This document shows, piece after piece, positions 11,619-23,276 of a stretch of DNA of 64,000 bases. Positions within the stretch are counted from its first letter, which is position 1, and every line of letters begins with the position of its first letter. The notes under the pieces are model-generated. The model saw nothing but the letters and a program-made list of their open reading frames with translations. It was not told the DNA's origin and ran no database searches. The DNA is from Actinomortierella ambigua (taxonomy: Eukaryota; Mortierellomycota; Mortierellomycetes; Mortierellales; Mortierellaceae), in the NCBI GenBank assembly GCA_016098155.1, contig JAAAJB010000055.1, positions 22,724 to 86,723 of the forward strand, read 5' to 3'. Position numbers and translations under genes: made by a program.

Positions 11619-13941
11619 TTATTCAACTAATTCCAGATCATGGAACTGATCCATGATTGGTTGTAAAATGCGTACCAACGACTTGTACTTGGTTGTGGTT
11701 TTGCAAAATCGAATCATAGCATCGATCGTCGCCGGGAGAACAGTAGCTTGAGCATGCAGTGAATCATCCTCCATCAACCAAACAGACAGGATTCGTAGAG
11801 ACGCGAGAAAAATCATGTTTTGGACAAGATCTTTGGGGCTTGTGACATGCGCCTGGAATCCAAAAAAGAAAAAAAAATAGTGGTTTTCATAAATGAGCAA
11901 ACTCGTGAGTATCGCAGAATGAGAACTTTCCATGAACTCTAGCGCAGGTATACATTGAACCCCCCCCCTTTTTTTTTTACCTGTACATCTCGCAGATAAT
12001 CCAATATTGCGATAAATGTCGCCTGAAGTGCCTCCTGCAATTTGAGAATTGCCGTGGCGTCAAACAACCCAAAGTCCTCAGTATCTGCGACTTGAATTAG
12101 GTATGCAATTGTAGTCTCCAAGATCCCATAGGCTAATGGTAAAACTTTCTCCTCTCGTGTCTTCTCTAGTGACCGGTCTGTCTCTTCTGATGATGATGAT
12201 TTCGATGTGTCCTGTTTGTTGTCGTCTCTACTAGCGTTGGTGCTGTCACTAGCACCGCCGTCCAGTCCTTGACCTAGTTCATCCATCAAGACTCGGACTT
12301 CTACACAGACCAAATGAACGACAAGTGACGCGAATTTTTTATCGAGTTCCTGATCTGTGAGCGACAGCGCGTGCATGGAGGATACCAACGATGCAGGCGA
12401 CGCTTTGGTGGAGCGGCTCGTACTGTTGCTGCTGCTGCTCCCGGCGGAAATTTTTTCGGGAACCGCCTTTTCGGGAAAGAGCCAAGATGATCCCAGTTTT
12501 AGAACTAAAATGCCTGTCAAAATGAGGCTATTATCGCGAACCGCCGGCGCTAGGGTGTTTGCATTTTTTTTTTGATCACAAGGAAAAAAAACGATACGAT
12601 ATTAATTAAATTAGTTATGTGCGCAGATTTCAACGACGCTAAAAATAAACTTCAAATCTGCATTTTTTGTGGCCAAACTGGTTGTCATTCATTCCTTCCT
12701 CTCCGCCCCCCCCCCCTCCCAAAGGTACCTTGTCGTGTACTGAGCAGCTGGATCAAGCCCGATTTCAAGTTTCGCACCCAAGCTCGAGACTCTGATGGGT
12801 ATGTTTCGACCTGATGCTTCAGAAGCGGGTCAGGAACGAACGAGAGGGTGTCGATCAGGAGCTGCAAGATCTCTGGCTTGTGGGGTTCTGTCGGTTGGCT
12901 GAATGGTTTGGAAAGCAGAGTCAGGATTGTTGGCCAGAAATGGCGCGTAATGTCGGTGACTGCTTGTGCGTTCTGCTTGTAACCTTCTTGGATGATTAAG
13001 AATGTCCTCTGGCAAACCAGGCGGGCATCACGATGTGTCTCGTCTTCTATTTTGTTATTAAATTAACGCGGAAAATATTTCAATAAAATTTAGTCTTTTT
13101 TTTTTTTTGTAACAGACTGGCGCTTGCATATTCGGAGAAATCAAGGTCGGATACTGTGCATTATTTTACCACCATTGCTCATGGTCTCGAGAATGTAGGA
13201 GACGACAACACGCTGATAGTCTGGGTTGGTGAGAACCATGGACACCTGCGGGTATGTTGAGATCTTGAGGAGGATGCGGAGAATATTATGGGTGTTGTCG
13301 CCATCATTCCTATTGTTCCATTTTGAATCAGATCACCGATGGTGAGTATTTCGTTGCATAGTTCATGTCCTAGGGCACCAGAGCGATACATAAAGACCAC
13401 ACGACCGCAAGGACGTTCTCCAGCTGAATGAAGGACTGAATGAAAGGGTGGAGTCATGGCATACTTTGCAGAGATCAACGTCAGGAGTGCTGGTAGATGG
13501 TCCTTGAACTCCTTGCGTGTCAGTAGCTCCCAGTTGGAAGCGAAGCAAGTGAGTATATTCACCGCAATAGCCTTGACTGTCTGCACATCAACGCCACATC
13601 CTTCAGGAAGCTGATCCGTGGCTATTATAGTGTGAGACAAAACAGACAAAAAGACAAACAAGCAAACAGGGGGATGGGTAAGACACGAGGACCATAGTAT
13701 CCATTAAACGAGGATAAGATGTGCCTTCATAACAACACTTACTGATCTTTAGCATGCGATCCAAAAATTGGTGATCCATGTTGTCGAAGAAAAGACGCAC
13801 TGTCTCAGGCTCTGAGTCGTCTAGAAGTTTGGACATCAGAATGAGGCCGACAAACTTTTCCTCATGCGAAGTGCCTGGGCGAATGAGCTCCAGGCACTTT
13901 TCAAGGTCCATCTCTGCCGTAGTTGAATGTGATTGCGACAT
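11619..13941 (-). CDS. Neurochondrin family protein
   Basis: Six exons in consistent phase: 13941-13743, 13621-13390, 13309-13170, 13046-12729, 12549-11981 and 11852-11619, giving 563 aa. The start (DLEKCLELIRPGTSHEEKFVGLILMSKLL) matches the opening armadillo-like helices of neurochondrin. Later segments (KAIAVNILTCFASNWELL, HNILRILLKIS, FWPTILTLLSKPF) are alpha-helical solenoid in style. A Ser/Thr-rich insert sits before the final helices. Animal neurochondrin (about 730 aa) is a cytosolic scaffold linked to signalling and trafficking. Its fungal role is unknown. The end of exon 2 (GTATCG donor at 13389) is the least certain join. The gene is divergent from the RhoGAP gene. Confidence 0.8.
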
Positions 13942-14756
13942 TGGGTGTTGAGAGGATTCAGCGCGACGAGGTCGTTTGGTTGTAGAGTTGTTGTGTTGCA
14001 GGTAGAGGAGAGAGAGAGAGACTGTACATACTACAGTACTGTATGCCCAGCCACCACACGTACGCCTCCTCTAAATTTGTGATATATAATTTTTTTGTTC
14101 CTGAAAATGATGGGTGTGGGTTCGGGATTGTGGGGGGAGGAATGAGAGTCGACCCCGCCAATAATGGAACCAGCTGAGACACTGCACAGTCAAGGGCAGT
14201 GAAGGGAGCAGAAGATGCCCTAGAAACAAAAGTAGCTGAAAACCCAGGGAAACGATCAACGCGTGAGGAGGGGAGAACGGAGGCGATGTATGTCATGGAG
14301 AGACTAATATCGTTGCGCGCAAACAGACACGCACCCGCCCTCGAGAAGGGCGATGCTCTTACTTTCTTTGATTGTAAGCAACTTCCTCTCCTCCTCTGCT
14401 CTCTCTTGCAGCAACTGAATGGGAAAAAAAAAGAGGGAGGCACAAGAGAGCAAACGAAGACAGCGAGTGTGAATGTATAGGCCTTTTTTTTTTTTTTTTA
14501 CTCCTAACTCCAAAAAGGACTAGCACCGTGCCTGGTGGCGCTACTCCCTCTCACCCTCTTCCTGCTCCTCTTCTTCTTCCACCAGCTCTTCCTTCTCCCG
14601 TCCCCATTTCATCATCGCTCATTCACCAGACGACCATTTCTCCCTGTCGGTCTGTCTGACCCCCCTCCCTTTCTTTACGTTCCGCTCCCCTCTTTCATGC
14701 ATTCTTTCCCCCCCACCCCATTTCCCTCCACTCCTCCCATTCCCTCACAACCTACA
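13942..14756. promoter_or_regulatory. Divergent promoter region, neurochondrin / RhoGAP
   Basis: About 815 bp between divergent starts. It has short GA repeats, a T-run at 14484 and a strongly pyrimidine-rich stretch from 14540 to 14750 just before the RhoGAP start codon. An open frame continues upstream of that ATG, but its Leu/Pro/Ser-rich translation looks like translated UTR. Confidence 0.4.
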
Positions 14757-17700
14757 ATGGCCTCTGGTCATGGCGGCAGAACAAGCGACGATCGCTTGTC
14801 CGTAAACTATTCTCCTGGCAACCTTGCCAGGTCCAACCCTGTCAAACCACAAGTTAGCTTGCCTATCCTCCCACCGTTGCCAATCACCAGGGAAGGCAAA
14901 GAAGCAAAGGACCAAGCCCAGCAGTGGGAAATGTCCTTGAACCGGATTTTCCAGAACATGCAGTCCGAAGACCTTGCTCGTTACCTCACGTACTTCAAAG
15001 CAAGACTCGAGGTTGAGGAGACCTACATCCGTGGCCTGGAGAAACTCGTTGTCCCTCCTAAGAACTTTAAAGTCACCGGCAACAACGGTGGTAGTAGTGG
15101 TGGTGGTGGTGGAACATCAAGCAACAACAGTATCAACGGTGGTCATGAAGGATCCAGTAGTAGTAGTACTGGCGGACCTGGAGGTAATTCCAACGATACA
15201 GAGGAGATCCCGACAACCCTGCACATGGCGCTCGACTCACTCCTTGCATCAACCGTCCGTGCTGCATCGAGTCGTCGTCAGTTCTCCGACATGCTTCGAA
15301 ACATCTCTGGGGCTTTGTCGAATCTGAAGGACAACCACGAACGTATGCGCAAGAAACAAAAGGATGATGTCAAGCCCATCTTCCAGCTATATGCTGAGAT
15401 ACGGTTGAGCACCCTGCCCAAGGTATATACCATGTACACTTAGGATGTGCGAGTGAGTGAGTGAGTGAATGAGTGAGTGAGTGACGGAGGGAGGGGGAGA
15501 CAAGTGAGTGGGCGAGAGCTACAAAAAAAAGTCTAGATTCGCTCTCAAGATAGAACCACGCCCGATGGTGGAGGGTGGGCAGGGAAGACGGGTGACTGGT
15601 CTCGGCTTTGTTGTTGACGCTCTCTGCTAACCCCCCGTCAATCTTGTTTACTTCGTTCGTAATCCCACCCTCTGTTCTCTCTTAACCCCCCACCTATCTA
15701 CAACCATCATTACGATCAATTCACGTTGCATCGCAAAAAAAAAAAAAAAAAAAATAACCATAGGCAAAGAGAACATATGAACAGAAATGTCGCGAGGTCG
15801 AACAGGTGTTCTCGATGGACGAAAGCGACCATTCTTCTATGCGTGAACGCCTCAAGAATCTTGCAAGTTCAGGCCCTGCGGGTCGTCTTGTCAAGTGCAA
15901 GCGTGAAATGGAAGAAGCAGGTAAAAAATGCCCCCACCCCCGGAGCCAACAATGTTTCTTTTCTTTTGTCCTTTTAAGCATCGCCTCCTCGCGTCTACCA
16001 CAGCCTGTCAGCTCGCTCTCATATATCTAATTTGTACCTGTGTGACCCCCTGGAAAATGCATCAACCACGAGCAATTGAGACAACCGTATGGTCAGCAGT
16101 AGCAGGCACAAGAGCCTACAACATGGTAATAGCAGAGCTGACCACAGTTATTTATTCCTACATCAATTAGAAAGCGAGTACAAGAATATTGTCAGCATGC
16201 TAGAGGTGTATCGTCAGAGACGCGAGGAGGCATGGGAATCATCACTCAAGGTAGATGACCATGAAGTATTGTCTGACCGAAAATGATGAAGGATAGAGTC
16301 TTTTAGACGACCCCCACCCCCTAACTTTTCTCAATCTTCGCGGCGCAACAATTCTTCTAGATGATGCAAACCATGGTCAATGAGCGAGGCACAAAAGCTA
16401 GACAGTGTCTTGAGGCGTACGTGAATGGTGAAAGAGAGATGCTGCGTAGAGGCTCAAGTGAAATGGATAGACTGTCCATTGCCGTCGAGTGCGTAAAGCC
16501 CGTGGGCGACGCGGAGCAGGTTTGCATGACCTTCACTCGCGACGCTTCATCGCATCCCAAAACTGTCCTTTACGAGAGCTTCCACAGCAAGAAGGCAGCC
16601 AGTAAGTCTCTATTGGGTTCCTCTGCTTTTCTAATGCACGAGCGATCATTGCGTCTTCGATAAGATGCGGACAGAAATAGGAAATGAAGAGCCCGACATC
16701 TCATTAACTCCCCTGCGGCATCGTTGGTTCTTTTAATTTTTTTTTTATTACTACTCCCCTCTAATAGCCGGCATCTTTGGAATGAGCCTGATCGAGTATG
16801 CGAGGAAATTTGACCAAAATGTTCCGTTAGTTGTCCTTAAGTGTACCGAGGCGATAGACCGGTACGGACTTAAGAGAGAGGGCATCTATCGCGTTTCTGG
16901 TCGCCATGCTCAGATTACTAATCTTCGCAAGGCGTTCGAGGCTGACGAGCGGCAGGTCGACCTTACCGATCCCTCTGCAGCAGAAGAAGTCCACGCCATT
17001 GCTGCCATCCTTAAGGCATATCTTCGGGAGATGCCTGAGCCTCTCTTCCCTTTCCCGCTGAATGAGCGTGTGGCATACTCAAGTAATTGAACTCTGCTAT
17101 TGGAAAACAGTATTCTGAGGTATTTGTGCTCACCTGCCTGCAGAATCTAATGCGCTTGTATCTCTCTTTATGTAGACTTGACTGGAGGGCAGGCGCGAAT
17201 GCAAGAGCTCAAAGGACGACTCAAGCGACTGGACGACTGCCACTTGGATACTCTCCAGATTCTAATTCAACACTTACGAAGGTATGGTTTAAAATTGGGA
17301 AGACAATAGCGTGCTTGACACTTTTTTTTAAAAAAAAGTCTTTTTTGTCACTCATCATGTATTAAAACATCCTTTCTCATTTTCTCGCCTGTAGAGTGTA
17401 CGATAGTGTAGACGATAACAAGATGAATCTGGACAATATCTCGCTCATTTTTACACCAGCCATTTTCCATGACTTTAACAGTGCTGGAACAGGACCCCAG
17501 GCTGCATCTCAGGCCGCACAACAGCAATATCAACAGCAGCAAAGCCTGAGCACTGGCGCTCCGGCCGGTCCATCGTCTCCCAGTGCAAATATGTCATCAT
17601 CTTCCGACCAACAGACCTCACCAACTGCCAATAGCTTTTCGGCTGGTGGCAATGCTGTTTCGACAGCAGCCTCGTGGTCGAGCGATCATGTCTTGGCCGA

Positions 17701-18333
17701 CTTGATCTTGAACAGCCATCGAATCTTTAATGTACTTCCCAAATTGCCGTCGCGAGGTAACTCGATGCCTAATGACCCACAGATGCGCTCGGTGGAGGCT
17801 CGCATGCAACAGCAGCACTTGCATGGTCCTGATAACAGTGGTGGCTACCCGCACGCGCATCATAGCGGTGGTGTTGGCAGCAGCAGCGGCAGCAGCGGTG
17901 GTGGTGGTGGTGGAGGTAGTGGAGGTAGTGGAGGCAAGGGCGGTGGAGGAGGCAAAGGTGGCCGGTACCGCGAATCGCGAGGCTCTATGGGCCATCCCGG
18001 ATCGGCGTCCATGTCTCCACGCTCTGACAGCCTTGGGCCAAACTCCAGCGGGCCACCAGTAGCAACATCGTTGCCGCCTATAGTAGCGAGCCCAAGTCTT
18101 TCGCCATACTTGAAACCACATCTCCCGCCGCCTAATGTGCAACAGCAATACAGTCCGTCACAGCTCAAGATGCGTCATAGCTCCCCTCACCTGAACGATG
18201 GCGCGCCTGGCCACCACTCTGCTGCTGGTACTCCTCCCTATCCAAGTGCCACATCTCAGCAGCCGCAGACGCAGCACCTTTATAACCCGAAGCAACAACG
18301 AGAATACCACCCACCGCCACCACAGCAACAACC

Positions 18334-18368
<35 letters not shown>

Positions 18369-18502
18369 GTGAGTACCCCATAGGTCAACGACCTCAACAA
18401 CAGCAACCACCGCCGCCAAGATCACGGTACAGTCCTCATGGCTCGGAAGTCAGCCTATCTTCACGATCAATGAATGCAGACGACGTGAACGACCTGCTGT
18501 AG
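14757..18502 (+). CDS. F-BAR domain Rho GTPase-activating protein (Rgd1-like)
   Basis: Seven exons in phase: 14757-15422, 15764-15920, 16081-16250, 16361-16601, 16768-17082, 17176-17281 and 17395-18502, giving 920 aa. The first half is an F-BAR-type helical domain (NRIFQNMQSEDLARYLTYFKAR, YIRGLEKL, YKNIVSMLEVYRQRREEAW) interrupted by a Gly/Ser insert. Next comes RhoGAP: FGMSLIEYA, the arginine finger in REGIYRVSG, IAAILKAYLREMPEPLF, LDTLQILIQHLRR and NKMNLDNISLIFTPAIF. The last ~330 residues are disordered, with Gly, Gln and Pro runs. Fungal relatives such as Rgd1 act on Rho3/Rho4 at sites of polarised growth. The start at 14757 is chosen because the in-frame upstream sequence is low-complexity leader. 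Confidence 0.88.
15451..15484. repeat. GAGT/GTGA tetranucleotide microsatellite
   Basis: Near-perfect GTGA repeats with one GTGAAT interruption, inside the first intron of the RhoGAP gene. Confidence 0.9.
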
Positions 18503-19564
18503 ATTACCCTTTTCTTTTTTCTGTACATTGAAATTTCGGAATACCAGGCATAAAGATAAAAAAAAAAAGTCTTTTATTTTACAGTGAGGCTACGACTTGT
18601 ATCCTGGAGAGCGAGTGAGAGAGACGGGCACGATGGCCAATTCTTTTCTCTTTGATAGTCTGCTTTGTGTGCGTCTGGACGCAGCCTTTGTTCTTATTAT
18701 TATTATTTTCTCAGACCCAGCACAGCCTATGCCAATTCCCTGTGAGGCTGAGTTGAGGAATTGAAGGCACTGTAACGATTGCGTCAATCACTGCCACTCT
18801 CCTGTGGAGGTATCGATCTTTTTGCGATTTGACTTTTGTCCTTCCTAGCCCAAGAAGAGTGGCGGCAAAACAACACAAGACTGCCCATGATTTGCTTTGA
18901 AGATGTCCACACGGGCGCTACGAGTGTGGTGAGTGGCTGGAAACAACAGCCCTTGTGCGAGCAACAGAGTCGACAGAGGGAGCGAGGAAGAGAGGGAGGG
19001 AGGGGGGGAGAGAGATTCTCCGACCGACTATGGCGAACCTTGAGCGAAGAGACAAAAACCCCCTGTTCGATATTCTTTTTTCAGGAACCCAACGCTCACC
19101 CCCTCTCCCCCCCTTGATGATATGTGATGGGTAACGTGCGCGCTGGATCAGGGATGTGAGGGAGAAACAGGACCACACTAACTATGTCTGTCTGTCCGTC
19201 TGTTTCTCTCTCTCCGTGTGTGTGTCTTTCTTACATCAGAGTCAACACCAAACTATTGTGACAAGGGACCGTTTTGGTGGTTGCACAGCTGAAGATGGCA
19301 CCCCAGCTCCGACCCAGGGCGGGTTTTTGACTGGACTGGCCAGGCATCGTCAACCCATTTTCCCGAGCGATAAAGGGCCTTTGACGTACACACCTGTACA
19401 TGTACCATACTCAATTATCTCGTGTTTCTTTTTTCCTTTCGCTTCGGCCAAAGCTTGTTTACAGAGAGGGTGGTCGTGGTCGTGGTCGTGGTGGTGGTGC
19501 GACGGATGGTATCAGCAGGGTGCAAGCAGGATCGTATTTTTAGGCCCTTTGATATAAATGTCTC

Positions 19565-19595
<31 letters not shown>

Positions 19596-19832
19596 CCTCT
19601 GGTCTCAGCCTCTGTCGCTCACAGCCTTCTTCACTTCTCCACTCTCTCTCTCTCTCTCTCCTTCTCTGCCGAGTTGCCATTCGTGTTTGCTCTTCCATTG
19701 TCCATTGCTCCACCCCATTCGCAACAGGATCTCCATCGCCTATTCTTTTTCTTCTTCTTCTTCTCCTTCTCTCACCCACCCTGCCACTCTCCACTCTCTC
19801 CTCTTCAGAAACAGACAGACAAACATCCAACC
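18503..19832. other. Intergenic region upstream of the membrane-protein gene
   Basis: No gene seen. The right end (19560-19800) holds CT dinucleotide runs and is pyrimidine-rich, as expected of a long 5' leader. A TAA-closed open frame covering the leader and first exon is not taken as coding upstream of 19833. Confidence 0.4.
19572..19660. repeat. Two CT-dinucleotide runs
   Basis: CT repeats at about 19572-19595 and 19641-19660, in the likely 5' leader of the membrane-protein gene. Confidence 0.85.
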
Positions 19833-22572
19833 ATGACCACAGCCTGCACACACAAGTCGCCAACGTGCCTGCAAAGGCACTCAAACCGAAACTCGTTCCA
19901 CAACTGTGTTGCCTACCATCCCAACACGGAGAAGCAGAGCATCAGCCATCTCCAATATCAGTTTGATCAACAACTAATGTTCCAGGACCACCACTATCGA
20001 CCTCTCGACTCGAGCATGAACAACAAGACTATGCAGCAACCACATCGTCCATCTTTTGAGCCATCACCACAGCCAGTTAGGAAGCAGCAGCAGCAGCACC
20101 TGCCTTCACCGCCCATGTCTCCTACGCGCCCTTGTCCGCCACCAGCAGTGCCAGGACTCTCGCTCAACACATCGGAGGAATGTCTCCAGCGGGTGACCGT
20201 GATGAGCACGGGCGACAAGAAGTATCTCAAGCTCTTCTCGCCCAACCTGGTCGAGTCACCAGTGAGCTTTCTGACACAGAAGCAACTCAACGAAGACAAG
20301 AAGCTCTGGGAGAAGGGTCCTGATGAAGTTTTACGGTTACAGATTGAGAATGAGCATCGTGATGCACACCGAGGTAAGGGGGAGGAGATATCTCTGATAA
20401 TATGATTGCATTTGAATATCCTGGCTCTCACGTCTTTTTGTCTGTCCACCCACCCCTGCCACTCCCTTTTTCGTAAATTACATTGACACAAAACACATGC
20501 ACAACAGTCATACACCAACCATCGATCTCACACTCCTACATCCATCCCCCGCCACCCCTTGTATGTGTGTGTGCATGCCCACACAACCCGGGGATATCAC
20601 TTCAACTCTCCTGGGCCTTTGGCCTAATTCCCTACGCTGTCACATCTGTTTCATGGGTTGGGAGTGCAAATAAGCTACTTTGGGGATGACAATGGGGCAC
20701 GTCCTTTTTTTCCTTGGCTATGGTTAAACCCATTCGACATTCTCGACTAGTCTTGTCGTCAGTGCAATAAGCTACACAGACAGCTGCTTGACCATCCGAG
20801 CGAGCCTGCGTGTCGACATGACCCCACTCCTCTGCGAAGCCTATTTTTTTTGGGGGGGGGGGGGATGATCAGACTAATACATGCAAGATGAAGGGCAGAC
20901 CAAACAGAGAACTGAGCTGCAAGTTAAAGAGACTGATGGGGTTCAGCAAGTCTCAGTACGGCACTGAAGGAGCACGCCTCCTTCCTCCCTGTTCTTTTTC
21001 CGGGGTGTGATGGATGTTTACTGTTTGGTTTGGATCTTGAATCCTGTCTGCAGAGGTGTTACTCTCACCAGGCACAACTGTTTACTTACGCCAATACCGT
21101 GTTGGAGCCATCCCATGATGTTATCTTTGTGTCGTAATTCTATATTTACAGACCCTATCGCGTAAAAAAAAAAATAACTGTGAGGCGAACCTAATGTTGT
21201 ACAACACTGACGTCCGCGCTGCGATGCGTGGGCGTATGGCTGGTGCATTCCTTTGAATCCCCCGTTCTCCGCCCATTCTTCCCCCTCCCTCCCCATACAC
21301 GGAAGGCTGCAGCTGTGGGAAAAAAAAACAGAAGTACCACCTCTTTGAGGAGGAAAAACTTGCGGAGTACAGATACTGTTCCTGATTTTGCCACTGATGG
21401 AACATGATATGGCCACAACGGGTGTTGGAACATTGGGTTCCATCTTGGTTCTCGACCGCTATTTGCACTCCACCTTTGTCCATCTCTGTGTACGACTGAG
21501 CTGAGGGCAGGATAAAAATGGTTTCGATCACCTGTGCCACCCCTTCGTACTCAAAGAAAACTTCGCCGCCTACCCTTTTTTTTTTCGCAGCTGACACCCT
21601 CGAATTTGGGCCAACCGCTCGTTTGCGTGTCACAACGTGCATATCCATGTGCAGGCTGGCTCTCAATCTACCCTTCTACTCTCCCTTAACTGCGCCATGC
21701 GCGCCAGCACTCTTCTTCCTCGAACTCTTTTCACGCAGCAGAAGGAGAGAAAGACTCGCTCTGCATCAATTTCTTCCTCTTTTTGCACCATGACCATTCC
21801 TGTGTTGAGACCAATGATGTGGTTTCATGACTCCAATGCCCCACCTTTTGTTTTCTTTCCTTTCCCGTCCTTGCATGTTGTTTTTCGTGAGAAAAGAACC
21901 TTTCGTTACTGACCAAAGGAAACAAAAACAATTCTCCCATCGCTTTTTTTTTTCTTCATTCTTCACTCCTTTTTCTTAGCACGATCCAAGCAACAACTTT
22001 ACGGTTTTGCGATGGGATTGTGGCTCGGATCTCTCATGGGAGTTCTCATCCTGCAGCAAACGTCCGCCAAAGTCTATTTCTGGAGCAGTCTCGCCAGGTA
22101 CAGAAAAACACTCGCCATGCAGTCGCGCACAGCGCCTGTAGAAATTCGTGAAGAGTACTACAGGGCGGGAGGGGGGGTGTATGTATGTGCATTCTTGTGT
22201 GCACACGCTACGTTGTTGCGAGGTGAAGGTGGATCAACACAACGTACCCCTTCCCCCCCCCTACCAGTATCCAATAGCAGATCGCACACATGGCATGTGA
22301 ACTCACTTCTAACCCTTTTTTTTTTGTTTTTTTTTCACTTCACTGCTCTCTCCTCTAGGCAAGATATCTTGTCGTCGCATTCGTCTCTGATCATGGTCCT
22401 CGTGCTGCTGAGTTGCTTGATCATTGTCCGGTCGGGAACACGGTGCATGATGACGGCCATTGGCACATGCGCAGCTGTCCTCACTTGCTTTGCCACCTTG
22501 ATCGTCAACCAGAGCCGCTACTACCCTGATGGTGGACCTCAGCGTCGTCACTTGTCAGCGTCCACGTTCTAA
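19833..22572 (+). CDS. Unknown membrane protein with disordered N-terminus
   Basis: Exons 19833-20373, 21980-22097 and 22359-22572 join in phase to give 290 aa. The first 180 residues are polar and Gln/Pro/Ser-rich, with one ordered-looking part (QRVTVMSTGDKKYLKLF, LTQKQLNEDKKLWEKG). Exons 2 and 3 encode hydrophobic segments: GFAMGLWLGSLMGVLIL, SLIMVLVLLSCLIIV and AIGTCAAVLTCFATLIV, so two or three membrane spans near the C-terminus. No family is recognised. The first intron is 1,606 nt, far longer than the others here. Phases match, but exon 1 and exons 2-3 could instead belong to separate transcripts. Confidence 0.6.
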
Positions 22573-22991
22573 GCGGCGGAGGTTGGTTCGCTTACTCACT
22601 CACTCACCCACTCACTCACATCCCCCATTCTTCTCTTCATTCTCATCCAACTCCTCTCACCTCCCACCCTTCTCACCTTCCTCGGCTCCCACCTTATCCC
22701 CTTTCCTCTATTCGCATGTAAATATCTTCCATTGTAAATACTCGTTCCACCTATCACACCCATCCCACTTGCATGTTACTTTTGTTCGCCACTCTCTTCA
22801 CGTCATACGCATCTCCTTTCCTTCATCTACCACCCGCCTCATTTCTTTCCCTTCAGTCAATGCTCGCTTGTTCTTGTAGCATTGGGTTTTTGGAAGCAAA
22901 ACAAATAAAAATAAGGCCAAAAAAAGCCACCTTCATTGTTTGCAATAACCATCTTGATATGTGTGTGTGGTAGGCCGAATTGTAGGAGTAA
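22573..22991 (+). terminator. 3' UTR with AATAAA-type signal
   Basis: A pyrimidine-rich 3' region follows the membrane-protein stop. AATAAA occurs at 22904-22909, followed by T/A-rich sequence, a plausible polyadenylation signal. Confidence 0.4.
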
Positions 22992-23276
22992 GTGGAGGAG
23001 AGGGAAAGAGGGCTAAACGTGATTAGCCGTGGTCCACTTTCTAGGTCCACCAAAGTGCCTCTCAGTACTCCAGGGCAAAGATACCCGGGACCCAACGACG
23101 ACTCAGACGCGAAGACGACTTTGATTCAGGAACGCTATGACGCGATCACAGGTAGATACGCTTGTAAAGACGACAACAAACTGGCCACAACAGTTGAATC
23201 ATTGGCCAATCCACCTGTCATCGCATCAGTGTTCCTGATTACTTTACGCAGGCCACACACGCATCACCATTTGTAA
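22992..23276 (+). CDS. Doubtful short ORF, 94 aa
   Basis: An open frame whose middle (RYPGPNDDSDAKTTLIQERY, TGRYACKDDNKLATTVESLA) has a protein-like composition unlike the surrounding AT-rich DNA. No family, no signal peptide and no matching exon were found. It could be a lone exon, a decayed gene or chance. Confidence 0.2.
   Translation: MEERERGLNVISRGPLSRSTKVPLSTPGQRYPGPNDDSDAKTTLIQERYDAITGRYACKDDNKLATTVESLANPPVIASVFLITLRRPHTHHHL

Noticed and set aside
14535..14756. N-terminal extension of the RhoGAP protein
   Set aside because: The frame is open, but its Leu/Phe/Pro/Ser-rich sequence is translated pyrimidine leader. The ATG at 14757 starts a typical N-terminus.
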